From positions 9,182,121 to 9,246,120 of the forward strand of contig NC_084817.1 in NCBI RefSeq assembly GCF_963583255.1: a stretch of DNA of 64,000 nt, read 5' to 3'. The notes beneath the pieces were generated by a model that had not been told where the DNA came from, made no database searches, and worked only from the letters and a program-made list of their open reading frames with translations. Source of the DNA: Pyrus communis (lineage: Eukaryota; Streptophyta; Magnoliopsida; Rosales; Rosaceae). Positions 47,666 to 58,176 of the stretch are shown piece after piece. The number at the start of each line of letters is the position of its first letter. Position 1 is the first letter of the stretch. A program made the translations under genes and the position numbers.

Positions 47666-48565
47666 TCTATTGTTAATTACAATGTTTTGCTTTCTTTAAA
47701 AGTCCAACAAGAATTCACATATAGAGCTGCTATCGATGTCAGTGTGGATGGTCAATTATTGAAGGGAATCCGAGAGATGTGGTAAAGTCATTTCCAATCG
47801 AGGAGAGTAGTTGTACAGTATTGTCCCTATCCCAGCAAATGTAGCTTTTCTAGTCAAGCGGGTCATGATTTAATTCCAATAGGTAAACTTCTGATGATAC
47901 AATTATATCACTGTGATTGCTTTCTCGATCATTATTCGAATTAAATCACATGCTTCACCACTTGTGTAGACTCCGTCAATTTTGATGAGTTTCACAATGA
48001 GGATTCGGAAAGAATCTTCATTCTTTGCTAATGTACTTTCTAAGCAAGCTACTTAACGCGTTACTAAATTTAAAATTAATGTTAGAGAGACTAAATTTGT
48101 AGATTAAGTTTTGTAAACTAAATAGCATATAAGTTGATGATTGAATTATTACTTAAACGTTGATAAACGTATTCATTTCTTATTAATAACACATCATTTA
48201 ATTTATAATTTTAATCCATAAATCTAATCTCTCTAATATTACTCTAAATTTAAACTCAAAGTTTTTCTTTAATTAAAAAAATCCAATGCTAATAGAAGTG
48301 CAGATTTTGGTTGGAGGAGTAAAAAGTAAGTGGAACACATTAAAGTTATTGATTAGGTAAAAGTTGTCGGACCCCATATAACGCGTTGCATTTTCCAACT
48401 TTAAGTTTTTGGCATCAAAACAATCGTCAGTGAAACATCCCATGTGAAAAAAGTGGAGGGATATCTGAACACTTTGAACTAGTACTCTAGTAGCAAAGCA
48501 AAACTAGCTCATCCAAACTATTTCTTCCTTTTTATTTCTTTTCTGATTTGCAGACTTATTTCTTA
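47666..48565 (+). repeat. Gene-less copy 2 of the CNL 5'-flank block
   Basis: Very similar to 46121-47035 over its whole length, including CAGTGTGGATGGTCAATTATTGAAGGG and the terminal AGTAGCAAAGCAAAACTAGC then CTCATCCAAACTATTTC (part of the CCCCACAATCC stretch is deleted). Again no CNL coding sequence follows. Confidence 0.8.
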
Positions 48566-49941
48566 AGAAACATCATTTAATTTCTATACTATACCCAAAA
48601 GCAATACGAGTAAAAAGAAGAATAAAATTTCCCGACAATACCAACTTTTGTCTTCCTTTTGTTTAATCCACCTCCCAAAAACAAAAAATCCCACAATGAC
48701 TCACCCTATCACAGCGGGTGGATAGTTTTGAAAGGGTGGTGCTATCACTCACCTTTTTTTACTTTTCATAAAATGCTCTCAATTTTTAGAATGAATTAAA
48801 GATGATAAAATGACATAAATTAACAAAAAGGTGTATGAAAAATAAACTAAGATCACCCTTTTGAAAAACAATAATCATATTTGAACTTGTTTAACTTGTA
48901 GGGGAAATTTTGATAGCGGGGTGTTTTAACAAATTATGAGGTGTGAACAAAAGAACTTTAATATAATATCATGAATAATTTTATTTGAACTTATATAATA
49001 TTACTTTTACACTTAACTTGAACTTTAAATGTGAATTGTCTTTTTTATCTTATTGCATAATTATCATCAGTACAAGATAAACTAATAATAAAATTAAAAT
49101 TTATCAATAAATACAAAATCCAATAAACAAACCCTTACCACACACAATCTTTAACAAATGTTCTATTCTGGCTAAAACTCTAAGACGATCTTATAGAGAA
49201 AAACAACCTTTTTCGACCAATATATGATGATTTTAAAGTTTTTGAATCCTCCAAATAAGGTATGAATCGATTTATGCACACAAAAAAAAAATTTATTGAT
49301 TTCAAGTTTTTTTTTTTAAAGGTTTAGGAGTGTATACCTGCATAAAAAGACTTTGTTAGCCCAAGTCTCTGAGCGAAACAAAAGAAGAGGAAAAAGAAAA
49401 ATACATTTAGACCCTAGCTTTTAATGTGAAAAAGATGAGGAGTTCTAAAGGAAAAAGGGCCCTTGATTGGTGGAATTATGTTGAAATTAAGGTTGCAGGC
49501 ATGGGATTTTCCATGGATTGTGCATGCTTAATTCCGCGGATGCAACGTGCATCTTTCTCTTGTAATGCTTGCAAAACTGTTCAGTCAGCAACTACCAAAT
49601 AAATTAGAACGTAAAAGAAGAGAATGTATGCTTTGAGTTTAGTTTTTATTTTTTAAATGAATGTAAAGATAAATTTACATATTATTGTAAGAATGCTTTA
49701 AGTAATAAATTTGTATTTAAAGAGATGAAGGTTGAATAAAAAAATAATATAAGTGTAGAGAGTAAGTTATGTTTAGAATGAAATTTTATAGATTCAAATA
49801 AAACTTCTCTAGTATTATGAGTAAGTTTTTTTTCTTTTTTTCCTTTCTTTTCACATGGCATAGCATTATTTAGTTATAATGTGATACAAGTAAATCCTTG
49901 AGGAAGATGAAAGTCCCAAAATCCGTTTCCTACTATCTATT
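48566..49941. other. AT-rich intergenic DNA
   Basis: No gene recognised. 48690-48840 (CCCACAATGACTCACCCTATC...) is repeated at about 51470-51620 after copy 3 of the flank block, so the duplicated unit extends beyond the promoter-like part. Confidence 0.5.
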
Positions 49942-49973
49942 CTTGATCTTAGCCAAAAGGTCGAGAAAGGTAT
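49942..49973 (-). ncRNA. U2 snRNA 5'-end fragment (pseudogene)
   Basis: Read on the minus strand, the 32 nt from 49973 start ATACCTTTCTCGACCTTTTG and continue GCTAAGATCAAG, matching the first 32 nt of plant U2 snRNA with one change (GACC for GGCC). Similarity then stops: the branch-site recognition region is absent. No plant upstream sequence element is visible on the expected side, so this is a truncated copy and not a functional gene. Confidence 0.8.
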
Positions 49974-49983
49974 TTTCCCACTA

Positions 49984-50175
49984 TCTATACTATTATTAAA
50001 GAAAGAGGTTTTGTCAACCTCGTTCTTTCTCAAAATGACAATCATATCCCTATTTTTTTTCTATTTTATCCTTACTTTGAATACACAATATTTACAATAT
50101 GAGTACAAGACAGTAATTATGCGATATATTAAAAAATAAATAATGCCCACTTTAAAAGAAACAGCCCCATTATTA
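49984..50175 (+). mobile_element. Helitron-like 5' end
   Basis: TCTATACTATTATTAAAG (49984-50001) followed by AAAGAGGTTTTGTCAACC resembles the conserved TC-starting 5' end of plant Helitrons. No hairpin-CTRR 3' end was found before the next element, so only one terminus is supported and the end coordinate is nominal. Confidence 0.4.
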
Positions 50176-50396
50176 GGAAATGAATCTTCTCCGAATCCAT
50201 TATGTGGAGATCCTATGGATCTTCACATCTTAGTCGTTCATTATATATTGTACGGTCAGAAATCATTTGACTTTTATTATTTAAAATTAAACACAAATAG
50301 TACCTGACAAAAACTGATCGCACGATATACGATGAATAACTGAGATGTGGGAATCCCTAGGATCCCCACATAAGGATCCGGAGAGGATCTATTTCC
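50176..50396. mobile_element. MITE with ~85-bp imperfect terminal inverted repeats
   Basis: GGAAATGAATCTTCTCCGAATCC at the left mirrors GGATCCGGAGAGGATCTATTTCC at the right, and the pairing continues inward (ATTATGTGGAGATCCTA versus TAGGATCCCCACATAA). About 220 bp. Non-coding. Confidence 0.8.
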
Positions 50397-50664
50397 CCAT
50401 TATTATCCCATTTTCATAACTGAAATTTTCTTTTTTAAAATTTTAAAAACTTATCACACTCCTTAATCAAAAATAAAAAATAAAAAATAAATTGTTTACA
50501 CACGTAAAGTGTGAAGGCATATGCTAATATATATAGGGTAGTGTTCAATTCACACATCCCTCTTACCTCCAACACACCATTGTTAATTTTTATTCATTTC
50601 ATTCGATTTGAACGGTCGGAAATTAAAAAAGTGTGTAAATAGCATCACCCTATGTATATCATTC

Positions 50665-51385
50665 TATTGTTAATTACACAGTTATGCTTTCTTTCCAAGT
50701 CCAACAACAATTCGTATATATGTAGAGCTGCAATAGATCTCTGGCTGGATGGTTAATAATTGAAGGGAATTCGCGAGAAGTGGTAAAGTCATTTTCAATC
50801 AAGAATAGTAGTTGATAGTATTGTCCCTATCCCAGCAAATAAAGCTTTTCTGGTCCAAGATCAGACAATAATAACACACTAGTCAAGCAGGTTATGATTT
50901 AACTCCAATAGGTAAACTTCTGATGATACAATTATATCACTGTGAAAAAATTATGTATCTTGCTTTCTCGATCATGATTCAAATTAAATCACATGCTCCA
51001 CCACATGTGTGGTCTCCGTTAATTTTATTGGGTTTTATTTTTACGAATGTACTTTATAGGCGAGTTACTTAAAGCGTTACTAAACTTAAACTTTGAAGTT
51101 TTTCTTCAATTAAAAAAAAAAAAAATCCAATGCTATTAGAAGTTCGATTTCGGTTAGAGGAGGAAAAGTAGGTGGGAACACAGGGAAGTTATTGATTGGG
51201 TAAAAGTTGCCGAACCCCATAAAACACGTTGCATGTTCCAACTTTTAAGTTTTCAGGAACAAAACAAAAGTCACTGAAACATCCCATGTGAAAAATAGCT
51301 CATCCCCACAATCCAAACTATTTCTTCTTTTTTATTTCTTTTCACATTTGCATACTTATTTCTTAAGAAACATCATTTAATTTCT
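50665..51385 (+). repeat. Gene-less copy 3 of the CNL 5'-flank block
   Basis: CATTCTATTGTTAATTACAC to CTCATCCCCACAATCCAAAC (51299-51320), shorter than copies 1 and 2 and lacking the AGTAGCAAAGCAAAACTAGC stretch, but with CCCCATAAAACACGTTGCATG and CCCTATCCCAGCAAATAAAGC in the same order. No CNL coding sequence follows. Confidence 0.75.
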
Positions 51386-51846
51386 ATACCAGACCCCAAA
51401 GAAATACATGTAAAAAGAAGAACAAAATTTCCCGACAATGTTTAATCCACCTTCCAAAAAAAAAAAGTCCCACAGCGACTAACACTATCGCTGCGGGTAT
51501 ATAGTTTTGAAAGTGTGGTGCTATCACTCACACTTCTTTTTATTTTGTATACAATGCTCTTAATTTTTTACAGTTGAATTAAACGCATTGAAGATAATAA
51601 AATGATAAAAATTAACAAAGAGTATACGTTGCCAAAATTAGATTAACCGAAATCAACCCAATTAAGTCCAAATTTTAATGCTCGCAAGTGTACCAATCGT
51701 TAAGTAGTGTAGTAGGCAAGCACAAGATCGTTCCAACTAAGATTGAAATAATTCTATCTAACTTAATTTGTATTGCACTTGAATTTCCAGGTTTAGAAAA
51801 GCCTAAAAAATGCCCTTGCTCTGCTGTTGCCTTCTTCTTCTTGTTC
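51386..51846. other. Continuation of the duplicated unit, then unassigned DNA
   Basis: 51386-51620 parallels 48566-48830. From about 51640 a stretch (GGCAAGCACAAGATCGTTCC...) is unassigned. The target duplication tgttc of the following solo LTR is at 51842-51846. Confidence 0.5.
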
Positions 51847-52139
51847 TGTCACATCCTGGCCCGGGCCCTCACTATATCCTGGGCTCGACTCCACCGTAAC
51901 ATGATATTGTCTGCTTTGGGCCCCGACCACGCCCTCACGATTTTGTTTTTGGGAACTCACGAGCAACTTCCCAGTGGGTCACCCATCCTGGGATTGCTCT
52001 AGCCCAATCTCGCTTAACTTCGAAGTTTCTATGAATTCCAAAGCTAGTGAGCTCCCAAAAGGCCTTGTGCTAGGTAGAGATGAGAATATACATATAAGGC
52101 TTACAGGATCCACTCTCTTGAACGATGTGGGATATTACA
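51847..52139 (+). mobile_element. Solo LTR (293 bp), TGTCACATCC...GGGATATTACA
   Basis: Begins TGTCACATCCTGGCCCGGGC and ends GTGGGATATTACA, flanked by the exact 5-bp repeat tgttc (51842-51846 and 52140-52144). No internal region, primer-binding site or second LTR is present, so it is a solo LTR left by recombination (or a short TRIM-like relic). GC content is clearly higher than the surroundings. Confidence 0.9.
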
Positions 52140-52144
52140 TGTTC

Positions 52145-52717
52145 CGCCGATACTTTTCTCTTTTCTTTTCTTTTTTTCTTGAATGATGATCAGTTTCCTC
52201 CCTTTAATTCCTCTTCTTTTTCTCTTTTTTCCATGAATAATGACCAACCAATTAACTATATTAACCAACTGTTTTTTCCTTCTTTGTCTTGCCCACTTTT
52301 GCTTCCTTCTTCTGCTTGTCTTATTCTTCCTTTTCTTCTTCCCACTTTCATTCATTTCTTCCATAATGAGCAACCCCAACTATCTCCAAATTAATGCCAA
52401 TTGAACTCCAACTGCTCCTTTTGGTTTCTTTTGTCTTTCCCCTTAACTTCCTTCTTTCATTCTCCGTAACTGACGAAGGTTTAAAACCACAACCATGACC
52501 TTCATATTGCCCTCTTAAATTCTCTACTTGATTCAAAACGGTAATTGTATTTTCCAAATGGACATCCTCCAATTTTATTCCAATGAGTATCCTGCAAAGA
52601 GATTGAAGTAAAACAAATTAAGTCACATGTATTTTCTAAATCGTAAATCCATAGTCCACACTTCAATCATGGTCGTAGGCATTTAACATAGCACATGATT
52701 ATATTAAAACTAAACAG
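52145..52717. other. C/T-rich unassigned DNA
   Basis: Strongly pyrimidine-rich (TCTTTT/CTTCTT runs) from 52150 to 52380. The open frames on both strands reflect this composition and show no similarity to known domains. No gene assigned. Confidence 0.4.
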
Positions 52718-52816
52718 GAGCTGCTCATGGGAGAGTTGGAGATCAAGTTGCGAACTGCTAACAAGCTGGTTGACGATGCCGAGGAGAAGCAGATGACATG
52801 CCCGACCGTGAGGAAG
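52718..52816 (+). pseudogene. CNL coiled-coil fragment (33 codons)
   Basis: Open for 33 codons (ELLMGELEIKLRTANKLVDD, then AEEKQMTCPTVRK), matching residues 38-70 of the first CNL almost exactly. On the right it joins directly to CNL-flank repeat (CATAAAATGCTTCTTGTGGATT). No start, P-loop or LRR nearby. A small duplicated piece, not a gene. Confidence 0.9.
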
Positions 52817-52976
52817 AATCATAAAATGCTTCTTGTGGATTACTTTTTTCGTCTTTTGAAAATTTGGCACGTTTTTACCATGATTTTAAGCTCGTTTAGA
52901 TATGCTTTTAAAATGACTGAAAAGCTCTTTTGTTGAAAATGTTTTTTGAATCTATCTTTAGTAAAAATGCAAGTGA

Positions 52977-53320
52977 GACCTGGTTTGGTACTGAGGTGAT
53001 TCTGAAAAAAGCTGCTATAAAAAAAAGCTGTGAGCTGTTTTTGTGTTTGGTAAACACTCAGCTTCAGCTTTTTTTCACAGTTTTGGATGAAAAAAAGCCA
53101 AAAACAAGAAGCTGCAAAACCTAGCTTTGAAAAACTGGCTTTTTTTCACATCTGTTTTACATAAAAGTTTACCAAACACTCTAATACTGCTTTTTTTTTT
53201 TCAAAAGCACTTTTACAAAAAAGTTTACCAAACACTCTGCTGCTTTATTTCACAGCTGCTTATTCTCACAGCACAGCAGAAGCAACTTTTTTTCAAAGCA
53301 CAGCAATACCAAACCAGCCC
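52977..53320. mobile_element. MITE with GGCTGGTTTGGTATTG-type ends
   Basis: ACCTGGTTTGGTACTGAGG at the left and AGCAATACCAAACCAGCCC at the right are inverted repeats. The interior is rich in AAAAGCTGC/CACAGCTTTTTT in both orientations. It is inserted in another AT-rich segment (GCTCGTTTAGATATGC ... CTTCTTGCAGAAAACAC) that may itself be an element. Confidence 0.75.
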
Positions 53321-53439
53321 TGAATCCTAGAAAAAACACTTAAAGTGCTTTCTGGAAGAAGCATATAACTGGTGCTTCTTGCAGAAAACACTTCAAGTAC
53401 TTTTGAAACACAAAACCATTCTCTAAAATCGTTTTTTCT

Positions 53440-53907
53440 TTTGCTCAAATACGAATTCAATTAAGAAACAGTACTATTGCTCCACTACTGAAACTAGCTT
53501 ACGAAATTGAACTTGAAAAGGAGTGATTGAAAAAGCCTTACACATGAGAGAGCGAGCGCGTGAGGAGAAATTAGTTATTAGTCAGGTAGAATGCATTTGT
53601 ATAAGAGAGAGCGTGTGCGGAAAAAAAAAAAAAAAAAAAAAAACTAGTTATTAGTTTTCAAGAATGCAGTTAAGGAAAAATTAATTATTACTCATCGAAA
53701 ATGCACTTGTACATAAGAGAGTATGTGCAAAAAAACTAGTTATTAGTTATCGAGAACGCAATTAAAGAAGGAAAAATAGGTGAGAAACATTGAAGAGTGG
53801 TAGAGTCCATAAAACGCTTTGTCTGAATTACTCTTTTTTTGTCATTTGAAATTTTGAGATGTCTTTGTCATAATTTTGTCCACAAGGGAAAAACACTTTT
53901 CTCTTGG
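53440..53907 (+). repeat. CNL-flank repeat, plus orientation
   Basis: Contains TTTGCTCAAATACGAATTCAA, GCCTTACACATGAGAGAGCGA, TTATTAGTCAGGTAGAATGC and a run of about 24 A (53620-53643), paralleling 24890-25320. The right end is interrupted by the MITE at 53908. Confidence 0.7.
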
Positions 53908-54440
53908 GCTTATTTTTAACAACGCGTTACCTGAAACTCGATTTTAATCTCATTTTGTCCCTTGTAACTCAAAAATCGTTATTTTATTTCCTGAAACTCA
54001 AAATTCGCTCGACTTTGTCTCATGAAACTTGATTTTGGATCCTATTTTGCTCCCTAAAAGTCAAAAGTTGTCATTTTACTCTATAAAACTCAAAATTCAT
54101 TCCACATTGCCTTAATTATGTTAATTCTGTTATGCGGGATGTTAACATGTAGTGGTGAATTTTAATATTTTCTGTTAATTTCGTCATTTTACTCTATAAA
54201 ATTCAATTTTAATATTTTTGGATTGTTGGATACTGACATGTTATTTCATTAGCACATGCAACCTAGTCTTATTGAATGGTGAGTTCCACATATGTTTAAG
54301 GGATGACTTTTGAGTTTCAGGGAGAAGAGGGAGTCCACAAGTCAAGTGGAAAGAATTTTGAGAATAAAATGATGATTTTGAGTTGCAGAGGATAAAGTAA
54401 AATTAAAATTAAATTTCATAAAGCGTAGTTAAAAATAAGC
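53908..54440. mobile_element. MITE with GCTTATTTTTAAC inverted ends
   Basis: GCTTATTTTTAACAACGC at 53908 and GCGTAGTTAAAAATAAGC ending at 54440 are near-perfect inverted repeats. Similar flanks (TTTCTCTTGG and ATTTCTTTTG) suggest a decayed 9- to 10-bp target duplication, compatible with a Mutator-like origin. The interior repeats the phrase GAAACTCAAAATTCGCTC with variations. Confidence 0.8.
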
Positions 54441-54589
54441 ATTTCTTTTGATCAAATATAAAATTAAATTAATAAACTCCATTAGTGCTCCACTATTGAA
54501 ATTAGCTTACAAAATTCAACGTTAAAAGAAGCGTGTGATTGAAAAAGTCCCTTGCACTTGAGAGAGCGAGCGCGTGCAGAGAAATGAGT

Positions 54590-55760
54590 TTTTGATCAGC
54601 AATGTGGAAGTTATTATAAGTGATCGAGTTTATAGACATTCTAACCGGATCCAACCTAATGATCGCATTATGGAAGTTTCAAGCTGAAGAAAAGTTTTAA
54701 ATTTTTAGGATTCTTTTTTTTTCCTTCCAAATCCCTATTAATTAGTTAAATTATTTCTTTGTGGAAGTTTTTTGTCCGCTTGACTAGTATTGCTTTTGGG
54801 TCTAGTATAGAAATTAAATGAGGTTTTTTTTAAGAAATATCTGCAAATCGAAAAAGAAAGAAAAAAAAAATGAAGAGGACATTGCTTCACTTGAAATTTT
54901 TTTTTTGAGAAAATTGTAACAATGGCCTCTTAACTTTAATCTAATTGGAGCAATGGTCCCTCAACTCAAAATTCATGACCATTGATCCCTTAACTCATCC
55001 AAATGTGCATCTATGGTCCTTTTCATCAACTCTATCAAATTTCCGTCAAAATGACTCACTCATGTTGGAAGGATCATTGCTACAAACTCAAAATCCATGA
55101 CCATTGATCCCTTAACTCATCCAAATGTGCAGCTATGGTCCTTTTCATCAACTCCATCAAATTTCCGTCAAAATGACTTATGTTGGAAGGATCATTGCTA
55201 CAACTAAGCTAAAGTTGAGGGACCATTGCTACAATTTTTCATTTAGTTTTCTATATTTGCCTCTTGATTCAGCCTCACGTGCGTGGCACATGACTAATTT
55301 TGACGGAAGTTTTAACGGAGTTGACGAAAATGACCATAGCTACACATTTTGATAAGTTAAGGAACCAATGGTCATGAATTTTTAGTTGAGAGACCATTGC
55401 TCCAATTGAGTTAAAGTTGAGAAATCATTGCTACAATTTCCTTTTTTTTAGAACTCCTATCAATTCTAAAATGGTGTATCATTTAAATTTTGCCCGGGGC
55501 TTAAGGACAGGCATTTTTCAGTAGTTCATGAGAATCAGACGGACCGATGGTGAGAACGCAAGGATATTATGAGGAGAACGGAGATGAATTAGAATGTAAG
55601 AAGCTATCAAAGTCTAAATGATCTTGATTAAAATGATGGTACAATTCAGATGGATCAAGACAACTAAATACAAATTTCTAGTGGCGATGAGTAGGTGAAC
55701 CTCAAATATACAAATTGCCGAAATTTAATATATTCCTACTTTCTGGTGGCAATGTGTAGG
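54590..55760 (-). repeat. Inverted homologue of 23.39-23.86 kb
   Basis: Reading the minus strand, 55690-54600 matches 23390-23860 (for example TTGACAAGGCCGGTCC-like and GAACTTCATTTAATTTC-like phrases), with the MITE at 54908-55441 as an extra insertion. The switch from plus-oriented flank repeat to this inverted segment is near 54590-54600. Confidence 0.75.
54908..55441. mobile_element. MITE of the 'ATTGTAGCAATGGTCC' family, copy 2, with internal duplication
   Basis: Left end AAAATTGTAACAATGGCC, right end CATTGCTACAATTTCC. A 122-bp segment starting AACTCAAAATTCATGACC (54963) is repeated immediately (55085). The homologous site at about 23610-23640 (inverted) lacks the element, giving an empty-site comparison. 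Confidence 0.82.
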
Positions 55761-55789
55761 GATGAGTTTTACTTTGCTTTTGCTACTAA

Positions 55790-55913
55790 GACTAGTTCGT
55801 GGTGTTTTTTCATTTGTCATTTTCTTAGGGGCATTGCTTTACAGTTAAAAAGTTTAATTTAATTTTGTATTTGAGCAAAAGAAAAGTGCTTTTCCCTTGT
55901 GGACAAAGGACAT
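55790..55913 (-). repeat. CNL-flank block in inverted orientation, no gene attached
   Basis: On the minus strand, 55850-55770 reads CATTTTCTTAGG-complement phrases and AGTAGCAAAAGCAAAGTAAA, then ACTCATCCCTACACA, the block that precedes CNL starts on the plus strand. Continuing leftward it runs into the 23.4-kb-type sequence and not into a CNL. The inverted flank continues at 58177-58440 beyond two inserted elements. Confidence 0.7.
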
Positions 55914-56100
55914 GGATCCTCTCCTGATCCAATTGTCCTAATTCTGGGAATTCATGAATCCGGACCGTTGAAATTTGATTTAACGGTTAAAGATATTATA
56001 ACTTTTAAAGTGGGCCTCTGTTTGTAGCCGTTAGATCAAATTTCAACTGCCTGGATTGATGGATCCCTAAGATTAGGACAATTGGATCCGGAAAGGATCC
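55914..56100. mobile_element. MITE with GGATCCTCTCC-type inverted ends
   Basis: GGATCCTCTCCTGATCCAATT at 55914 and AATTGGATCCGGAAAGGATCC ending at 56100 are inverted repeats, extended inward by GTCCTAATT/GATTAGGAC. The core has TTTAACGGTTAAAG. About 187 bp. Confidence 0.8.
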
Positions 56101-57427
56101 ATGTTCGTTAGGGCTGGGTTCGGTTCTAATCGGTTCGGTTTTTTCTCAAAACCGAAACCGAACCGAAATTTCGGTTCGGTTCGGTTCGGTTCAATTTTTT
56201 TTCGGTTTTTTTCGGTTCGGTTTTTCTCGGTTCGGTTTCGGTTTTTTTTCGGGTTTTTTTTTTTCTCCCTCCAAAATTATTAAAAAAAAAAAAAATTTAT
56301 GAAAGTTCACATTCAAAGCCACCAAGTTTGTATTAAACCAACCAATTTCACCCCCCACCAAACCAACCAAGAAGCACAACCCAGAAAGATCAATTCACTC
56401 AGTTTCTTTAACCAACATTAGTTCTAAGTGTCCCCATTTATTGGCATCCCCTCAACAATAACTTGTATGAAAAAAACAAATATTGAACTGAAATGCTCCA
56501 GGAATTTGCTTCAAATATTGAATGAACAAAACAATAAGCAATTGTGAAAAAATAAAAAACCCAAACCCCATACAATGATGCTGCAAAACAGATCCACTAC
56601 CACACATGATGCTGCAAACCAACCTAAATTCATTCTGACTTAGTTTATCCCAAATTGTTGTCCATATTGACAACAAGCACAGTTTTACAACATTCATTCT
56701 GATGTTAAAGTCTTTAACATCAATATTACAACAAGGAAATAACCAACAGGTTCTCAAAATCCCAGTATAACCAACAGGTTCTCAAAATCGAATATTACGA
56801 ATTCAGAAATCGAATATTACAGTATAACCAAAACCAACAGGTTCTCAAAAGTCAAAATCCCAGAAAACCTTTCATTGTTTACCTCACTACATTGTTCAAT
56901 GAAAAAGAAAGAATTTGGATTGACAATTTCTGAATTTCATAAATTTAACGACTTCAACACCACCATGAAAATAGAGGAGATATGATTAACATCAAATGTG
57001 TGGAGAAATCGATCTTGTGATTTGTGTTCTAAAAAACGAAATGTGAAATAGAAGGGGGAACGGGTAAAAGTATCCCTTTTGTACCTAAAAAACGAAAAAA
57101 TAAAAACTTGAAAGAGCAATGACTCACTCCGAGCATCCCAAAGACGAACCGTGTGAGAGACAGAGACAATTTGAGAGTGAGAAAGGTCCGCCGGTCGCGA
57201 ACTCGATGTCGCCTGGGATTCAAGACTGAGAGAGACAGAGAGTTTGAGAGATACAGAGAGTGATTGAAGTTGAAGTCTTGAAGACCGAGAGAGAGAGAGA
57301 GAGGAGGCTAACCTTTTGCTGTCGACCGTCGCGAGTCGCCTGAGAGATTGAGAGAGACAGAGCGAGAGAGAGATGAGGCTCAGGGCCTCAGGCTGCGCGA
57401 GACTGAAGAAGAAGAACTGCGGCTTTA

Positions 57428-57846
57428 GTTACAGGGAGTCAGGCTGCGCGAGACTGAAGAAGAAGAACTGCGCTAGACTGAAGGCAGGGAAGGGAAGTAG
57501 GGAACGAGAGAGAAGAGGCTTAAGGGTTAGGGTTACAACGGCGGCTTTAGATACTAGATAGTTACAGGGAGTCAGGGACCAGGGTTTTGTTAAAACTTAA
57601 AAACATTAAAAAATTAAAAATAACCTCACAAATTAAAAGTTACAGGGAGTCAGGCTGCGCGAGACTGAAGAAGAAGAACTGCGCTAGACTGAAGGCAGGG
57701 AAGGGAAGTAGGGAACGAGAGAGAAGAGGCTTAAGGGTTAGGGTTACAACGGCGGCTTTAGATACTAGATAGTTACAGGGAGTCAGGGATCAGGGTTTTG
57801 TTAAAACTTAAAAACATTAAAAAATTAAAAATAACCTCACAAATCC
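57428..57846 (+). repeat. Two direct copies of a ~211-bp unit inside the hAT-type element
   Basis: GTTACAGGGAGTCAGGCTGC starts at 57428 and again at 57639; the copies are almost identical through CTAGATAGTTACAGGGAGTC and the AT-rich end AAAATAACCTCACAAAT. Open frames in both copies are repeat-derived. Confidence 0.9.
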
Positions 57847-57878
57847 TGGAGGCATGAGGGTTCGAACCCATGCCTCCA
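57847..57878. repeat. Palindrome with tRNA B-box-like centre
   Basis: TGGAGGCAT (57847-57855) and ATGCCTCCA (57870-57878) are perfect inverted repeats around GGGTTCGAACCC (57858-57869), itself palindromic and matching the pol III B-box core GGTTCGAACC. There is no A box or tRNA-like cloverleaf around it. Confidence 0.75.
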
Positions 57879-58176
57879 ACTTGTAAAGTTTCATTGAAAC
57901 CAACTTGGCAACAGGTTCTGTTTTGTTATGATTGTATGACTAAACTATTTATAAATATTCAAAAAAATTATATATATATATATATATATATATCGGTTCG
58001 GTTCGGTTCGGTTTCCGAGCCTCAAAAACCAAAACCGAACTGGTCAGATTCGGTTCGGTTCGGTTTTACTCCTTTCGGTTCGGTTTTTTTTCGGTTCGGT
58101 TTTTTTCGGCCTCGGTTCGGTTCGGTTGTCGGTTTTTTTCGGTTTTCGGTTTTTTGAACCCACCCCTAATGTTCGT

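Larger units (their letters stand above)
56109..58168. mobile_element. Non-autonomous hAT-type element, 2.06 kb, CGGTTC-rich ends
   Basis: Terminal inverted repeats TAGGGCTGGGTTC and (reversed) TAGGGGTGGGTTC, flanked by the exact 8-bp duplication atgttcgt (56101-56108 and 58169-58176). Both ends carry long arrays of CGGTT/AACCG. No transposase. The interior includes GA-rich sequence (57220-57375), two direct copies of a 211-bp unit and a (TA)n run (57970-57993). Confidence 0.92.

Noticed and set aside
49984..50175. Calling the U2 fragment a functional snRNA gene
   Set aside because: Only the first 32 nt are present, the branch-site recognition sequence is missing, and no plant snRNA upstream element or TATA box is visible on the expected side.
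51688..52002. 104-codon plus frame crossing 51847
   Set aside because: It runs from unassigned DNA into the solo LTR across the target duplication, so it is not an ancestral gene.
52101..52572. Overlapping open frames on both strands (Lys/Arg-rich minus, Ser/Phe/Leu-rich plus)
   Set aside because: They are explained by the C/T-rich composition of the segment. No domain, splice structure or homology.
57733..57750. Telomere-like AGGGTTAGGGTTA (also near 57525)
   Set aside because: Only two units, present in both direct copies of the transposon repeat; not a telomeric array. At most a telo-box-like motif.
57373..57772. Arg/Lys-rich open frames (GCARLKKKNCARLKAGKGSR, twice)
   Set aside because: They are two translations of the 211-bp direct repeat inside a non-autonomous hAT-type element, with GA-rich composition bias and no start context or homology.
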